Origin: Cryptosporangium sp044454545
Lineage (GTDB): Bacteria; Actinomycetota; Actinomycetes; Mycobacteriales; Cryptosporangiaceae
Reading direction: 5' to 3'
Length of the DNA: 64,000 nucleotides
NCBI RefSeq assembly: GCF_044454545.1
Contig: NZ_JBITDV010000016.1
Coordinates: 105,126 to 169,125 of the forward strand
A program made the translations under genes and the position numbers. Every line of letters begins with the position of its first letter. The first letter of the stretch is position 1. The notes below the pieces were generated by a model. That model did no database searches and was not told where the DNA came from. It saw only the letters and a program-made list of their open reading frames with translations. Below are positions 1 through 7,776 of this stretch, one piece after another.

Positions 1-211
1 TCGCGTCACTACCCCGGTAGAACTCGCCGGCCTCGGCCGCCATCGCCTCGCGATCCCAGAGCGAGAGGAGAAGGGCGTGGCCGACCTGGAGGAAGATGAC
101 TTCACCGGGCACGTCCAGGTGCGGCTTCCAGCCCAACCCGTCGACGAAGAACCGCCGGCTGGCGTCCAGATCGCGGACGCCGAGCGTGAGGACGTTCAGC
201 TTTTGTTCCAT
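1..211 (-). CDS. VOC-superfamily (glyoxalase-like) protein, partial
   Basis: About 70 N-terminal residues are visible; the 3' part lies outside the window. The protein opens MEQKLNVLTLGVRDL, followed by a stretch with FVDGLGW and EVIFLQVG. This is the first beta-alpha-beta half-module of the vicinal oxygen chelate fold, with the usual 'specific for pair, then LGW' pattern of small single-domain dioxygenase or bleomycin-resistance relatives. Such proteins bind metals or small ligands in the cytoplasm, and the substrate cannot be inferred. The ATG is at 211-209. The gene is divergent from the AraC-type regulator, so the two may share a promoter region around 212-300. Confidence 0.8.
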   Translation of the reverse strand, partial: MEQKLNVLTLGVRDLDASRRFFVDGLGWKPHLDVPGEVIFLQVGHALLLSLWDREAMAAEAGEFYRGSDA

Positions 212-304
212 GGCGACCACTCTTCCGCCGCGGCCCGCGTCGGTCTTGAACAAAACGGCCGCCACTACCGCGAGCAGCCACCGCCCGGCTCCGAGCGGCA
301 CCTC

Positions 305-958
305 GTGCGGTGCCGGTGGGAGCAGCGCGTCGGCACCACCCCGCACGTCCAGCGGGTGATCCCCGACAACTGCGCCGACATCCTGGTCACCGCGGACGGG
401 CGAGCGGTGCTCGTCGGTCCGTCCACGCACGTCGAACTGCCCCGCCTGCCGGCCGGAACCCTGATCCGCGGCCTGCGCTTCCACCCGTACGCGGTCGGTA
501 CCGCTTTCCGTCTGGACGCCACGGAGCTCACCGATCGTGCGATCGACCTGGACACGGTCCTGGGTGTCGCCGAGGCACGGGCCGTCGCCGAACGGATCTG
601 GACCGGCGACCTCGCGAACACCTGGCAGCGCACGGAGCCCGACCGGGCCACGGCCGGCATCGTGCGCGCGCTGACGTCACCGGGTGCGCCATCGGTGGAC
701 GCGGTCGCCGACCGGGCCGGCTACTCGCCCCGGCACCTCCGCCGGGTGGTCCGGGCCGAGACCGGCCTGAGCCCGAAAACGCTGTCCCGGGTGGCCCGGC
801 TGCACGACTTCCTGCGTGCGGCCGAGGGCGGTGTCACGTCGCTGGGCCGGGCGGCGGCCACGGCCGGGTACGCCGATCAGGCCCACGCGTCCCGCGAGAT
901 CCGCGCTCTGGCCGGGTTGACCCCACGGGACTTGCTGGCCGAGCGAAGCCTCGGTTAG
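305..958 (+). CDS. AraC-family transcriptional regulator
   Basis: The C-terminal ~85 residues form a two-helix-turn-helix AraC domain (DAVADRAGYSPRHLRRVV, then LGRAAATAGYADQAH and LAGLTPRDLL). The N-terminal part (VIPDNCADILVTADG, LPAGTLIRGLRFHP) matches the sensor region common in AraC proteins of the DUF6597 type. Similarity to that region appears to begin near base 266 (residues HYREQPPPG), yet there is no in-frame ATG, GTG or TTG between 212 and 304. The GTG at 305 therefore truncates the sensor region slightly. A GTG at 77 would read through but overlap the divergent VOC gene by 135 bases. Start is uncertain; family assignment is firm. The divergent VOC gene is a plausible target. Confidence 0.75.
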   Translation: MRCRWEQRVGTTPHVQRVIPDNCADILVTADGRAVLVGPSTHVELPRLPAGTLIRGLRFHPYAVGTAFRLDATELTDRAIDLDTVLGVAEARAVAERIWTGDLANTWQRTEPDRATAGIVRALTSPGAPSVDAVADRAGYSPRHLRRVVRAETGLSPKTLSRVARLHDFLRAAEGGVTSLGRAAATAGYADQAHASREIRALAGLTPRDLLAERSLG

Positions 959-1602
959 TGCTGTTCGTGGCCGGGCTGTGGCGGGGCACCGGCCAGGATC
1001 GGACCGCCGGAGAGCACCGGCATCGGCGTGCCGGACGCGGAGTGCCGCCCGAGGCCCGCCATGTTGTGCGGATCGACGCCGCGGTCGCCGTCGGTGGCGG
1101 CGCCGAGCCGCGCCTCCAACTCGAGGTCCTCACCCTCCTGGACCTCCGGCGGCAGCCCGTGCCGGGACCGCCAGTACGGGTTGTCCGGCGGCAACGTTCC
1201 GCTCACCCGCCCGTACATGCCGAACGTCATCAGCGCGGTGCCGACCACGAACGAGAAGATCACGTTGCTCATCCGGAACGCGAGGAAGTTCAGATCGGTC
1301 CGCATGACGGTGAGGTTGACCAGGCCGCTGAGCATGAAGGCCCCGCCGAAGAACATGTTCGCCCAGGACGCGGTGTTGCCGCCGATCAGCGAGCAGGCGA
1401 GCAGGCACACGCCGACGACCACCGAGACCAGCGAGAGCGCGCCGTTCGACGAGAGTCCGGCGATCTGCTGCCCGTCGGTGGTGAAGAAGTCGAGCTTGTT
1501 GACGAAGCCGAGCCCCCCGAAGCCGAGCAGCGCGAGCCCGGTGATCAGACCGCCGTACCGGTAGACCTTGCCCAGCTTGTGATTCTTCGGCAGACCGGAC
1601 AT
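955..1602 (-). CDS. DUF4383-like membrane protein
   Basis: A 215-residue integral membrane protein. Four hydrophobic segments are visible (roughly residues 15-33, 55-76, 83-103 and 110-130), with a Gly/Asn pattern typical of DUF4383 proteins. After them comes a hydrophilic, Gly/Pro-rich cytoplasmic tail of ~80 residues (from about PPDNPYWRSRHG). Function is unknown for the family. It ends 4 bases inside the end of the convergent AraC gene. The ATG at 1602 is preceded by a purine-rich GGGGGCGAAA stretch that can serve as ribosome binding site. An 18-bp inverted repeat lies about 90 bases upstream (1693-1710). Confidence 0.75.
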   Translation of the reverse strand: MSGLPKNHKLGKVYRYGGLITGLALLGFGGLGFVNKLDFFTTDGQQIAGLSSNGALSLVSVVVGVCLLACSLIGGNTASWANMFFGGAFMLSGLVNLTVMRTDLNFLAFRMSNVIFSFVVGTALMTFGMYGRVSGTLPPDNPYWRSRHGLPPEVQEGEDLELEARLGAATDGDRGVDPHNMAGLGRHSASGTPMPVLSGGPILAGAPPQPGHEQH

Positions 1603-2002
1603 TTTCGCCCCCTTTAGACCCGTTCAGGCTAGATCTGCCACCAGAGAAAAGGGCCAAACCCGGGAACGAAACTCGGGAGCAATCCGAGTGGGGTGACACA
1701 ACCGTGTCACAGTCTGATGCAGGGGATGGTGCCTACGGAGGCGAACGGTGAGCGGAACGCCGACGGTGTGGGTCGATAGAACCTTAATAACGCCTAAAGC
1801 TAAGAAACCCACAAATCGGTATTTACTACTGCATCATACCGACGGTTGCCAAACGTACGGCAATGTTTAACAGTTTCCCCTCCCGCAACGCCGGTTCGGA
1901 CGCTACGGTGAAGCGCTCGTTCAATACGCTCTGTCTACTGCCGGTAGAGAGTGCGAAGCGGACGTGAACGTAGTCAGGGTCGAGGCAACCCGAAGAGGTT
2001 CC
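1603..2002. other. 400-base divergent intergenic region with three inverted repeats
   Basis: No convincing ORF. Composition is clearly more AT-rich around 1780-1880 than the flanking genes. Besides the repeat at 1693-1710 there are two adjacent ones. TCGGTAT at 1816-1822 pairs with ATACCGA at 1836-1842 (13-base loop). TTGCC at 1846-1850 pairs with GGCAA at 1859-1863 (8-base loop). The region must hold the divergent promoters of the two neighbours. The paired hairpins could be operators or a structured leader, and I cannot decide which. Confidence 0.5.
1693..1710. promoter_or_regulatory. Perfect inverted repeat, operator-like
   Basis: GTGACAC-AACC-GTGTCAC: perfect 7-bp arms with a 4-base spacer, about 90 bases upstream of the DUF4383-like gene and 290 bases before the cysteine-cluster protein. 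Size and symmetry fit a dimeric regulator site. The regulator is not identifiable. Confidence 0.45.
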
Positions 2003-4042
2003 ATGGCAGACACCGCTCCGGTCGAGCCCGCGCTAATCGCCTGTCCGGCGTGCGACGGCCTCGGCTTCAGGATCGCTCCGTGCGCCTGTCGGCACAACGG
2101 CACCGAGTTCCTGGTGAGTGGCCGCCTCCTGCTTTCCGACTCCGACCCGTACCCGGATTGTGAGATCTGCCAGGGCACCGGCGAGACCACGGTGATGTGC
2201 TTCCCGTGCCGCCAGGGCGGTTCGCTGCTCGCGCAGGGCGTCGTCACGGTCGTGAACGCGGTGACCGGCCAGACCGGTTCGGTGCAGGTGGTCCCGGGCG
2301 CGTTCGAGCCGGTGCCGTGGGAGGCCCGGCCGGGGCGCTGGATGATCGACCTCTCGGCGATCGTCCACGACCTGGCCATCCGGGTCGGCGTCGACACGCT
2401 CTACGACATGCTCGACCGGCCGCTGTCCACGGACGACCTCGCGACCCCGATCTACCTGCCCGACACCTGGACGTTCTCGGCGTCCGAAGTCGAGAAGGCC
2501 GCCGCCGAGCAGGCCGCGATCGCCGAATGGGCCGGACGCCGCCGCTGGCACCTCTACGTCGGCTACCCGGCCGGCGTCCGGGCCGAGACCGATCCCGAGC
2601 AGCGCCTCACCGAGCTCCGGCGCGCCGCCGACGCGGGCCGGCTCGACCTGGTCGTGCGCTATCTGGACGGGTTCTGGTCGGTGGCCTACGAGGTGCCGGG
2701 CGCGCAACCGCGGCCGGGCCAGGCCTGGTACCCGGGAACCTCGACGCTCGCCGAGTCCTTACTCGCGCACACCCCGTCCGACCTGGTCGAGCAGGCGAAG
2801 AGCACGACGACGGCGTCCGGGCACTGGGCGGTGACGCCGCCGCCGCCGGCCGGTGACGGCACGTCCGCCTGGAACGTCGAGGGACTCGTCGCCGCCGTCG
2901 AGATCACCGCGAGCGGTGCGGCCGGTGGCAGCGCCACCTGGCGCGACGGGCGCTGGCAGCTCTCCGCGCTCACCGTCGTCGAAGAGCGCGAACTGCTCGC
3001 CGCGCAGCAGACCGGTCAGGTCCGCTCCACCGTCGAGCGTGTGGTCGGCCGGGTCGACGAGCTGAAGACCCCGCCGTGGCTCGGTCCGCCGATTCCGACG
3101 CAGCGCTGCGCGCGATGCGTGTCCGGGGTGGCCTGGCGCGAGTGCTCGTGCACCTACCTCGACGACGTGGCGACGCCGGACTGCCCGCGGTGCGCGGGCG
3201 TCGGGCGGGCTCCCGACCCGTACTGCTCCGGCTGTGACGACACCCGGCTGGTGCACCTCGGCGCGGTCGTGACGCTGATCGGCACGGAGGGCCGCGGCCA
3301 GACCACGAACCTGCGGATCGGGAAGTCGCCGGACGTCGAGTTCTTCGTCAACGACCAGGGTGTGCGCTGTGCCCGGGTGCCGCGGGAGCTGACCGCGGTG
3401 GCGTGGGCCGAGGCGTTCGGCACCGATGTGGACTGGCTGTGCAGCCACGGGATCAGGTCGATCGGCGCGCTGGCGCGAGACGGTGTCCTCGCGACCGACC
3501 TGACCGATCCGCGCGAGGTCGTGGCCGAGTACCTGGCCCGGCTGACCGCGGGCCGCCCGGGTGGGCGGCTGGTCTACTTCGTCCGGCCGCCGGGCGACGT
3601 GCCGGTGGAGGCGTTGTTACGCCCGGTTCTCGGGGTGGACGCGCGGGCGGAGATCTCGATCGCCGCCGATTCGCGCGGTCGGCTGCGGTGGGGCCTCGCG
3701 GTGACCCACCGGGGGGCTCAGAGCCGGTACGCGCCGCCGGAGATCGACCTGACGCTCGGCGACGCCGTCGGACGCGTGCTCGCGGCGCTGCCGCAGCGTC
3801 TGGGTGGCATCGAGCACGACGTGGCGCGGACCGAGCCGCTCAGCCCGGCGCAGCACGGCCGGGCGGTCGACGTGGAGACCGGGATCCCGACGCTGCTGCG
3901 GGAAGTCGCCCAGCGCTACGGCCGGGTCCTCGCCGCGGTCACTCGCGAAGGCTGGACGCTGCACGCCTGGACCCAACGCCGCTGGCAACGAATCGGGACC
4001 GGCTCCTCACTCCGCGAACTGGTAATCAGCGCGGCCCGCTGA
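2003..4042 (+). CDS. Unknown protein with two DnaJ-like cysteine clusters
   Basis: A 679-residue cytoplasmic protein that I do not recognise as a named family. The N-terminus has paired cysteines at about C14/C17, C27/C29, C53/C56 and C66/C69 with CDGLG and CQGTG signatures, like the zinc-binding central domain of DnaJ. A second cluster at about residues 367-411 repeats the pattern (QRCARC, ECSC, DCPRCAGVG, CSGC). The rest is mixed alpha/beta with no motif I can name. ATG at 2003 is chosen because GAAGAGG sits 6-12 bases upstream; an in-frame ATG at 1964 lacks this. It is transcribed alone. Metal binding and an adaptor role are inferences from the cysteine spacing only. Confidence 0.7.
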   Translation: MADTAPVEPALIACPACDGLGFRIAPCACRHNGTEFLVSGRLLLSDSDPYPDCEICQGTGETTVMCFPCRQGGSLLAQGVVTVVNAVTGQTGSVQVVPGAFEPVPWEARPGRWMIDLSAIVHDLAIRVGVDTLYDMLDRPLSTDDLATPIYLPDTWTFSASEVEKAAAEQAAIAEWAGRRRWHLYVGYPAGVRAETDPEQRLTELRRAADAGRLDLVVRYLDGFWSVAYEVPGAQPRPGQAWYPGTSTLAESLLAHTPSDLVEQAKSTTTASGHWAVTPPPPAGDGTSAWNVEGLVAAVEITASGAAGGSATWRDGRWQLSALTVVEERELLAAQQTGQVRSTVERVVGRVDELKTPPWLGPPIPTQRCARCVSGVAWRECSCTYLDDVATPDCPRCAGVGRAPDPYCSGCDDTRLVHLGAVVTLIGTEGRGQTTNLRIGKSPDVEFFVNDQGVRCARVPRELTAVAWAEAFGTDVDWLCSHGIRSIGALARDGVLATDLTDPREVVAEYLARLTAGRPGGRLVYFVRPPGDVPVEALLRPVLGVDARAEISIAADSRGRLRWGLAVTHRGAQSRYAPPEIDLTLGDAVGRVLAALPQRLGGIEHDVARTEPLSPAQHGRAVDVETGIPTLLREVAQRYGRVLAAVTREGWTLHAWTQRRWQRIGTGSSLRELVISAAR

Positions 4043-4102
4043 GTGCGATGCCGTGCGCGGCCCTCAGCGGGCTCCAGGTCAGTACCGAAGGCAAAGCGTC
4101 AG

Positions 4103-4996
4103 TTAGTGGTCTACGGCGGAGCGGACTCGGCGCCTTGCGTCGTCCGCGGACGCGGCTCGGGTGGCTAGTTCCGCGTAGCGGAGGCAGTCGGCGAACGAGT
4201 GGCGGGCCAGTTCGGTGCGGACGGCGGCCAGGCGGTCGACCGGCAGGACGAGCGCGGTGACACCGAGACCGATCAAGACACAGGCCAGCAGTGGATCGAC
4301 CGCACCCGCACCGCGGGCGCTGATCTCCTTGCCCGCCAACGATCCGGACGCCCCGACCAGCTCGGCCAGCCGCAGCGACGAGGGCTGCCACGGGTCGGCC
4401 CAGCGCCCGGTGCCGGCCGCACCGTCGGCGCCGACCGCGTACCGCGTCAGCCCGTCGGTGTCGATGGTGGCGAACGACGCCGCGCGCAGGATCGGCCCGG
4501 CCAGCACGGCCGCCGCGGGCAGGTCGACGAGCACACCGGCGGTGGCGACCCCGGTGTACCGCGCCTCGTCCAGGAACCAGGTCGCTTCGTCGGCCTCGGT
4601 GACCGTCGCGACGACGATGCCGACGTCTACCGGGCTCGCGCCGGCCTCGCGCGAGGCGCTCGCCAGAGCGTCCAGCTGAGCAGACAGGACATCGGGACGG
4701 GCCTGCAGGGCCCGCACGCCCCGCACCCCGAACGGACCTTGGCGGTCACCCGGGTCGAGTGCCTCGACCGTCACCCGCGCGCCCGGGAACGCGTCGAGCA
4801 CCCGGCGGTAGCCGGTCTGCTGGTCGGCCACCGAGCGCGGCGCGCCGTCGGGCTGCACGGCGAACCAACTGCGCAGCAGGCCGACGCCTTCCGCGCCGGC
4901 CGCGACGGCGGACTCGGTCTCGGCGGGATCGACCAGCTCGGCGAGCAACGAGACCGGCTGCCCGTCTGCGAGCCGACCACGAAGCGGGGAATTCAC
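4103..4996 (-). CDS. PEP-utilising (PtsI C-terminal) barrel protein lacking catalytic residues
   Basis: A 297-residue protein matching only the C-terminal PEP-binding TIM barrel of PTS enzyme I and pyruvate phosphate dikinase. It opens with LLAELVDPAETE and GAEGVGLLRSWF, equivalent to the family's GAEGIGLFRTEF. It ends with a region equivalent to the enzyme I active-site loop, but reading ISARGAGAVDPLLACVLIG. The catalytic cysteine of the GVCGE motif is absent. The N-terminal swivelling phosphohistidine domain and HPr-binding domain are also missing, so this cannot be a complete enzyme I. A regulatory or scavenging pseudoenzyme is possible. It lies between the cysteine-cluster gene (convergent) and moaC (divergent, 83 bases from start to start). 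Confidence 0.7.
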   Translation of the reverse strand: MNSPLRGRLADGQPVSLLAELVDPAETESAVAAGAEGVGLLRSWFAVQPDGAPRSVADQQTGYRRVLDAFPGARVTVEALDPGDRQGPFGVRGVRALQARPDVLSAQLDALASASREAGASPVDVGIVVATVTEADEATWFLDEARYTGVATAGVLVDLPAAAVLAGPILRAASFATIDTDGLTRYAVGADGAAGTGRWADPWQPSSLRLAELVGASGSLAGKEISARGAGAVDPLLACVLIGLGVTALVLPVDRLAAVRTELARHSFADCLRYAELATRAASADDARRRVRSAVDH

Positions 4997-5079
4997 GACC
5001 CGGACACTATCGAACTCGACGAGCCTCGAGCACTACCGCTGCCCGACGGGTCCCGGGACTGACAGTAAGCTCTGGTGCC

Positions 5080-5547
5080 ATGCCCGAGCTCAGTCACGTC
5101 GACTCGGCCGGGGCAGCGCGGATGGTCGACGTCTCCGCCAAGGAAGCGTCGGTCCGGAGCGCTGTCGCGACCGGCCTGTTGCGGACAACTGCCGAGGTCA
5201 TCGGCCTATTGCGCCAGGATGGGCTACCCAAGGGCGACGCGCTCGCGGTCGCCCGGGTGGCTGGCATCATGGGCGCCAAACGGACCCCGGACCTGATTCC
5301 GCTGTGTCACCCGATCGCGTTGCACGGTGTGACCGTCGCGTTCGACATCCGCGACACGGAGGTCGCGATCACGGTGACCGCACGCACCGCCGACCGGACC
5401 GGCGTCGAAATGGAAGCCCTGACCGCGGTGGCCGCCGCCGGGCTGACGTTGATCGACATGGTGAAGGCCGTCGATCCGGCCGCGTCGCTGGACGCGGTGC
5501 GCTGCGAGTCCAAAGAAGGCGGCAAGACCGGGTCATGGCACCGGTGA
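5080..5547 (+). CDS. moaC: Cyclic pyranopterin monophosphate synthase MoaC
   Basis: 155 residues, normal for MoaC. It converts the MoaA product 3',8-cyclo-7,8-dihydro-GTP into cyclic pyranopterin monophosphate in molybdenum cofactor synthesis. Family signatures are present: MVDVSAKEAS near the N-terminus, IPLCHPI with the conserved histidine, GVEMEALTAV, and LIDMVKAVD carrying the catalytic aspartate and lysine. It is first in a tight moaC-mog-moeA-moaE cluster. The next gene begins 13 bases (ATG) or 4 bases (GTG) before its stop, indicating translational coupling. Confidence 0.96.
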   Translation: MPELSHVDSAGAARMVDVSAKEASVRSAVATGLLRTTAEVIGLLRQDGLPKGDALAVARVAGIMGAKRTPDLIPLCHPIALHGVTVAFDIRDTEVAITVTARTADRTGVEMEALTAVAAAGLTLIDMVKAVDPAASLDAVRCESKEGGKTGSWHR

Positions 5548-6032
5548 GCCGGACCGCGCGGGTCGTCGTGGCGTCGAATCGCGCCGCCGCGGGCGTGTAC
5601 GCCGACGAGAGCGGGCCGCTGCTGGCCGACGGGCTGCGCGGGCTGGGCTTCGAGGTCGGCGACCCGGTCGTGGTCCCGGACGGAGATCCGGTGGGCGAGG
5701 CGCTGCGCGCCGCGGTGGCCGACGGTGTCGACGTGGTGCTGACGAGCGGCGGCACCGGCATCAACCCCACCGATCGGACGCCGGACGTCACCGTCGAGAT
5801 ACTCGACTACCAGGTGCCCGGTATCGCCGAGGCGCTGCGCGCGTACGCGGCCCCGCGAATACCGACGGCCATGCTCTCCCGCGGCCTGGCGGGCGTCGCC
5901 GGTCGCACGTTGATCGTCAATCTGCCGGGATCCCGCGGCGGCGCGAAGGACGGGCTGGCCGTGCTCGGCCCGGTCCTCGCGCACGCCGTCGATCAGATCC
6001 GTGGCGGAGACCACCCCGGAGGGCACGCGTGA
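5535..6032 (+). CDS. mog: Molybdopterin adenylyltransferase, MogA/MoaB family
   Basis: 165 residues. It adenylylates molybdopterin before molybdate insertion. The MPT-binding signature TSGGTGINPTDRTPD is present (residues ~71-85), followed by LPGSRGGAKDGL near the C-terminus, as in MogA/MoaB. ATG 5535 overlaps moaC by 13 bases. GTG 5544, three codons later, gives a 4-base GTGA overlap and is an equally good start. The downstream moeA also starts with a GTGA overlap, so the three reading frames form a coupled chain. Confidence 0.92.
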   Translation: MAPVSRTARVVVASNRAAAGVYADESGPLLADGLRGLGFEVGDPVVVPDGDPVGEALRAAVADGVDVVLTSGGTGINPTDRTPDVTVEILDYQVPGIAEALRAYAAPRIPTAMLSRGLAGVAGRTLIVNLPGSRGGAKDGLAVLGPVLAHAVDQIRGGDHPGGHA

Positions 6033-7201
6033 CCCACCCCATCAGCTGGGACGACGCTCGAGCGGCCGTACACGGCGCGGCCCGGCCGCTGCTCAGCCGG
6101 CCGGTACCGCTGGCCGAGGCGGACGGCGCCGTCCTGGCGACCCCGCTGGTGACGCTCACCGCGCTGCCGGCGTTCGACACGTCCAGCGTGGACGGTTACG
6201 CGATCGCGGGTCCGGCGCCCTGGCGTCTGGTCGGTCAGGTGCTGGCCGGTGACGCCAGCGAGATCACGGTGACGTCGGGCACCGCGGTCGAGATCGCGAC
6301 CGGCGCGATGGTGCCGGTGGGCACCGAGCACGTGATCCGTAGCGAGAACGCCGAGGTCGAGAACGGGTCCTGGGTCACCGCGGCGCTGCCGACCAAGCAG
6401 GAGTGGCGGGCGACCGGTGAGGAGGCCGCCGCCGGCGAGGTGCTGCTGCCGCCGGGCGTCCGGGTCACGCCGGGCGTGCTGGCGCTGGCGGCGGCGTGCG
6501 GGCACGACGTGCTGTCGGTGCGGCGGCGCCCGCGGGTCGCGGTGGTGGTGTTCGGCGACGAATTGCTCGACAGCGGCCCGCCCGGAGCCGGCCGGGTCCG
6601 GGACGCGCTGGGTCCGTCGTTGCCGGGCTGGATCCGCCGCCTCGGTGCGGACGTGCTCGGGGTGACCCGGGCGGCCGACACGCTCGAGGCGCACGAGACC
6701 GCGGTGCGCGACGCCGCCCAGAAGGCGGACGTCGTCGTGACGACCGGCGGCACCATGCACGGGCCGGTCGACCACCTGCACCCGACGCTGACCACGCTCG
6801 GTGGCAGCTACGTCGTCGACACGGTGGCCGTGCGCCCAGGGTTCCCGATGCTCACCGCGACGCTGCCCGGCCCAGGTGCGGGCTGGCTGGTCGGGCTGCC
6901 GGGCAACCCGCAGTCGGCGGTGATCGGCGTCGTGACGCTGGCCGCGCCGCTGCTGGCCGGGCTGGCCGGAGCCCCGTTGCCGCCGTTGTCGTCGGTGGTG
7001 CTGGCCAACGACGTGCCCGGACGCGGGGAAGACACCCACCTCGCGCTCGCGCGCCTGACGCCGGACGGCGCGGTGACGTTGCGGCACGCCGGTTCCGCGA
7101 TGTTGCGGGGGGTGGCCGGTGCCGACGGATTCGTCATCGTTCGTCCGGGCACCACCGCTCTGGCCGGTACCAAAGCAGACTTCGTCCCGATGCCGACCTG
7201 A
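6029..7201 (+). CDS. moeA: MoeA-family molybdopterin molybdotransferase (divergent actinobacterial form)
   Basis: 390 residues with the four-domain MoeA order: N-terminal SSVDGYAI, TGAMVPVGTEHV, GDELLD, the MPT-binding-like domain and a C-terminal beta domain. It inserts molybdate into adenylylated molybdopterin. Several canonical residues differ. The usual GGVSVGxxD loop reads GGTMHGPVD, and the PGKP motif reads PGFP, so its conserved lysine is lost. GLPGNPQSAV is intact. I recall the same GPVDH variant in other actinobacterial MoeA-like proteins, so this looks like a clade-specific form rather than decay. Start GTG overlaps the mog stop by 4 bases. Confidence 0.88.
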   Translation: MTHPISWDDARAAVHGAARPLLSRPVPLAEADGAVLATPLVTLTALPAFDTSSVDGYAIAGPAPWRLVGQVLAGDASEITVTSGTAVEIATGAMVPVGTEHVIRSENAEVENGSWVTAALPTKQEWRATGEEAAAGEVLLPPGVRVTPGVLALAAACGHDVLSVRRRPRVAVVVFGDELLDSGPPGAGRVRDALGPSLPGWIRRLGADVLGVTRAADTLEAHETAVRDAAQKADVVVTTGGTMHGPVDHLHPTLTTLGGSYVVDTVAVRPGFPMLTATLPGPGAGWLVGLPGNPQSAVIGVVTLAAPLLAGLAGAPLPPLSSVVLANDVPGRGEDTHLALARLTPDGAVTLRHAGSAMLRGVAGADGFVIVRPGTTALAGTKADFVPMPT

Positions 7202-7226
7202 CCTATCCGGTGATAGGAAGGTCTTC

Positions 7227-7679
7227 ATGACTCTGCCGGATCTCGCGCGTACCGTCGGCCACCGCGTCGTCGTGGCTCAGGTCACGGAATCGCCGATCTC
7301 GACCACCGAGCACGAGAACCTGGTGAGTGACCTGGCTGCCGGCGCCGTGGTCGGCTTCGCCGGTGTGGTCCGCGATCACGACCACGGGCGCTCCGTGACC
7401 GAACTGGAGTACACCGGTCACCCGTCGGCCGGTGAGGTACTCGCGGAGATCGCGGCGGAGTTCGCCGCACGAGACGGCGTCGAGGCGATCGCGGTGAGTC
7501 ACCGCATCGGTCCCCTGAAGCTCGGCGACACCGCGCTGGCCTGCGCGGTCAGCACCGCCCACCGCAGCGAGGCGTTCGCGCTGTGCGCGGAACTCGTCGA
7601 CACGGTGAAGGCCCGGCTGCCGATCTGGAAGCGCCAGGTCTTCGTCGACGGCTCCGACGAATGGGTCGCTTGCCCCTGA
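7227..7679 (+). CDS. moaE: Molybdopterin synthase catalytic subunit MoaE
   Basis: 150 residues. With MoaD-thiocarboxylate it sulfurates cyclic pyranopterin monophosphate to form molybdopterin. GAVVGFAGVVRDHDHG, ELEYTGHPSA, SHRIGPLKLGD and the lysine-containing active-site motif KARLPIWKRQVF are present. ATG 7227 has AGGAAGG 5-11 bases upstream, which decides the start over in-frame codons further 5'. It sits 25 bases after moeA and is presumably co-transcribed. Its partner MoaD is encoded 6 kb away at 13693-13935. Confidence 0.95.
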   Translation: MTLPDLARTVGHRVVVAQVTESPISTTEHENLVSDLAAGAVVGFAGVVRDHDHGRSVTELEYTGHPSAGEVLAEIAAEFAARDGVEAIAVSHRIGPLKLGDTALACAVSTAHRSEAFALCAELVDTVKARLPIWKRQVFVDGSDEWVACP

Positions 7680-7712
7680 GCGGGGCACCTTCTGGGCCGC
7701 TCCGCCCGAGGC

Positions 7713-7732
7713 CGTAACGAACGGCCGTTACG
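7713..7732. promoter_or_regulatory. Operator-like inverted repeat upstream of galE
   Basis: CGTAACG-AACGGC-CGTTACG: perfect 7-bp arms with the palindrome AACGGCCGTT in its centre. It lies 34 bases after the moaE stop and 44 bases before the galE start, in the only space where a galE promoter can be. No U-tract follows, so an operator is likelier than a terminator. Confidence 0.5.
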
Positions 7733-7776
7733 ATTGAGGTTTAGTCAGGAATGTTCCGCCGAAAAGGAACTCGAGT

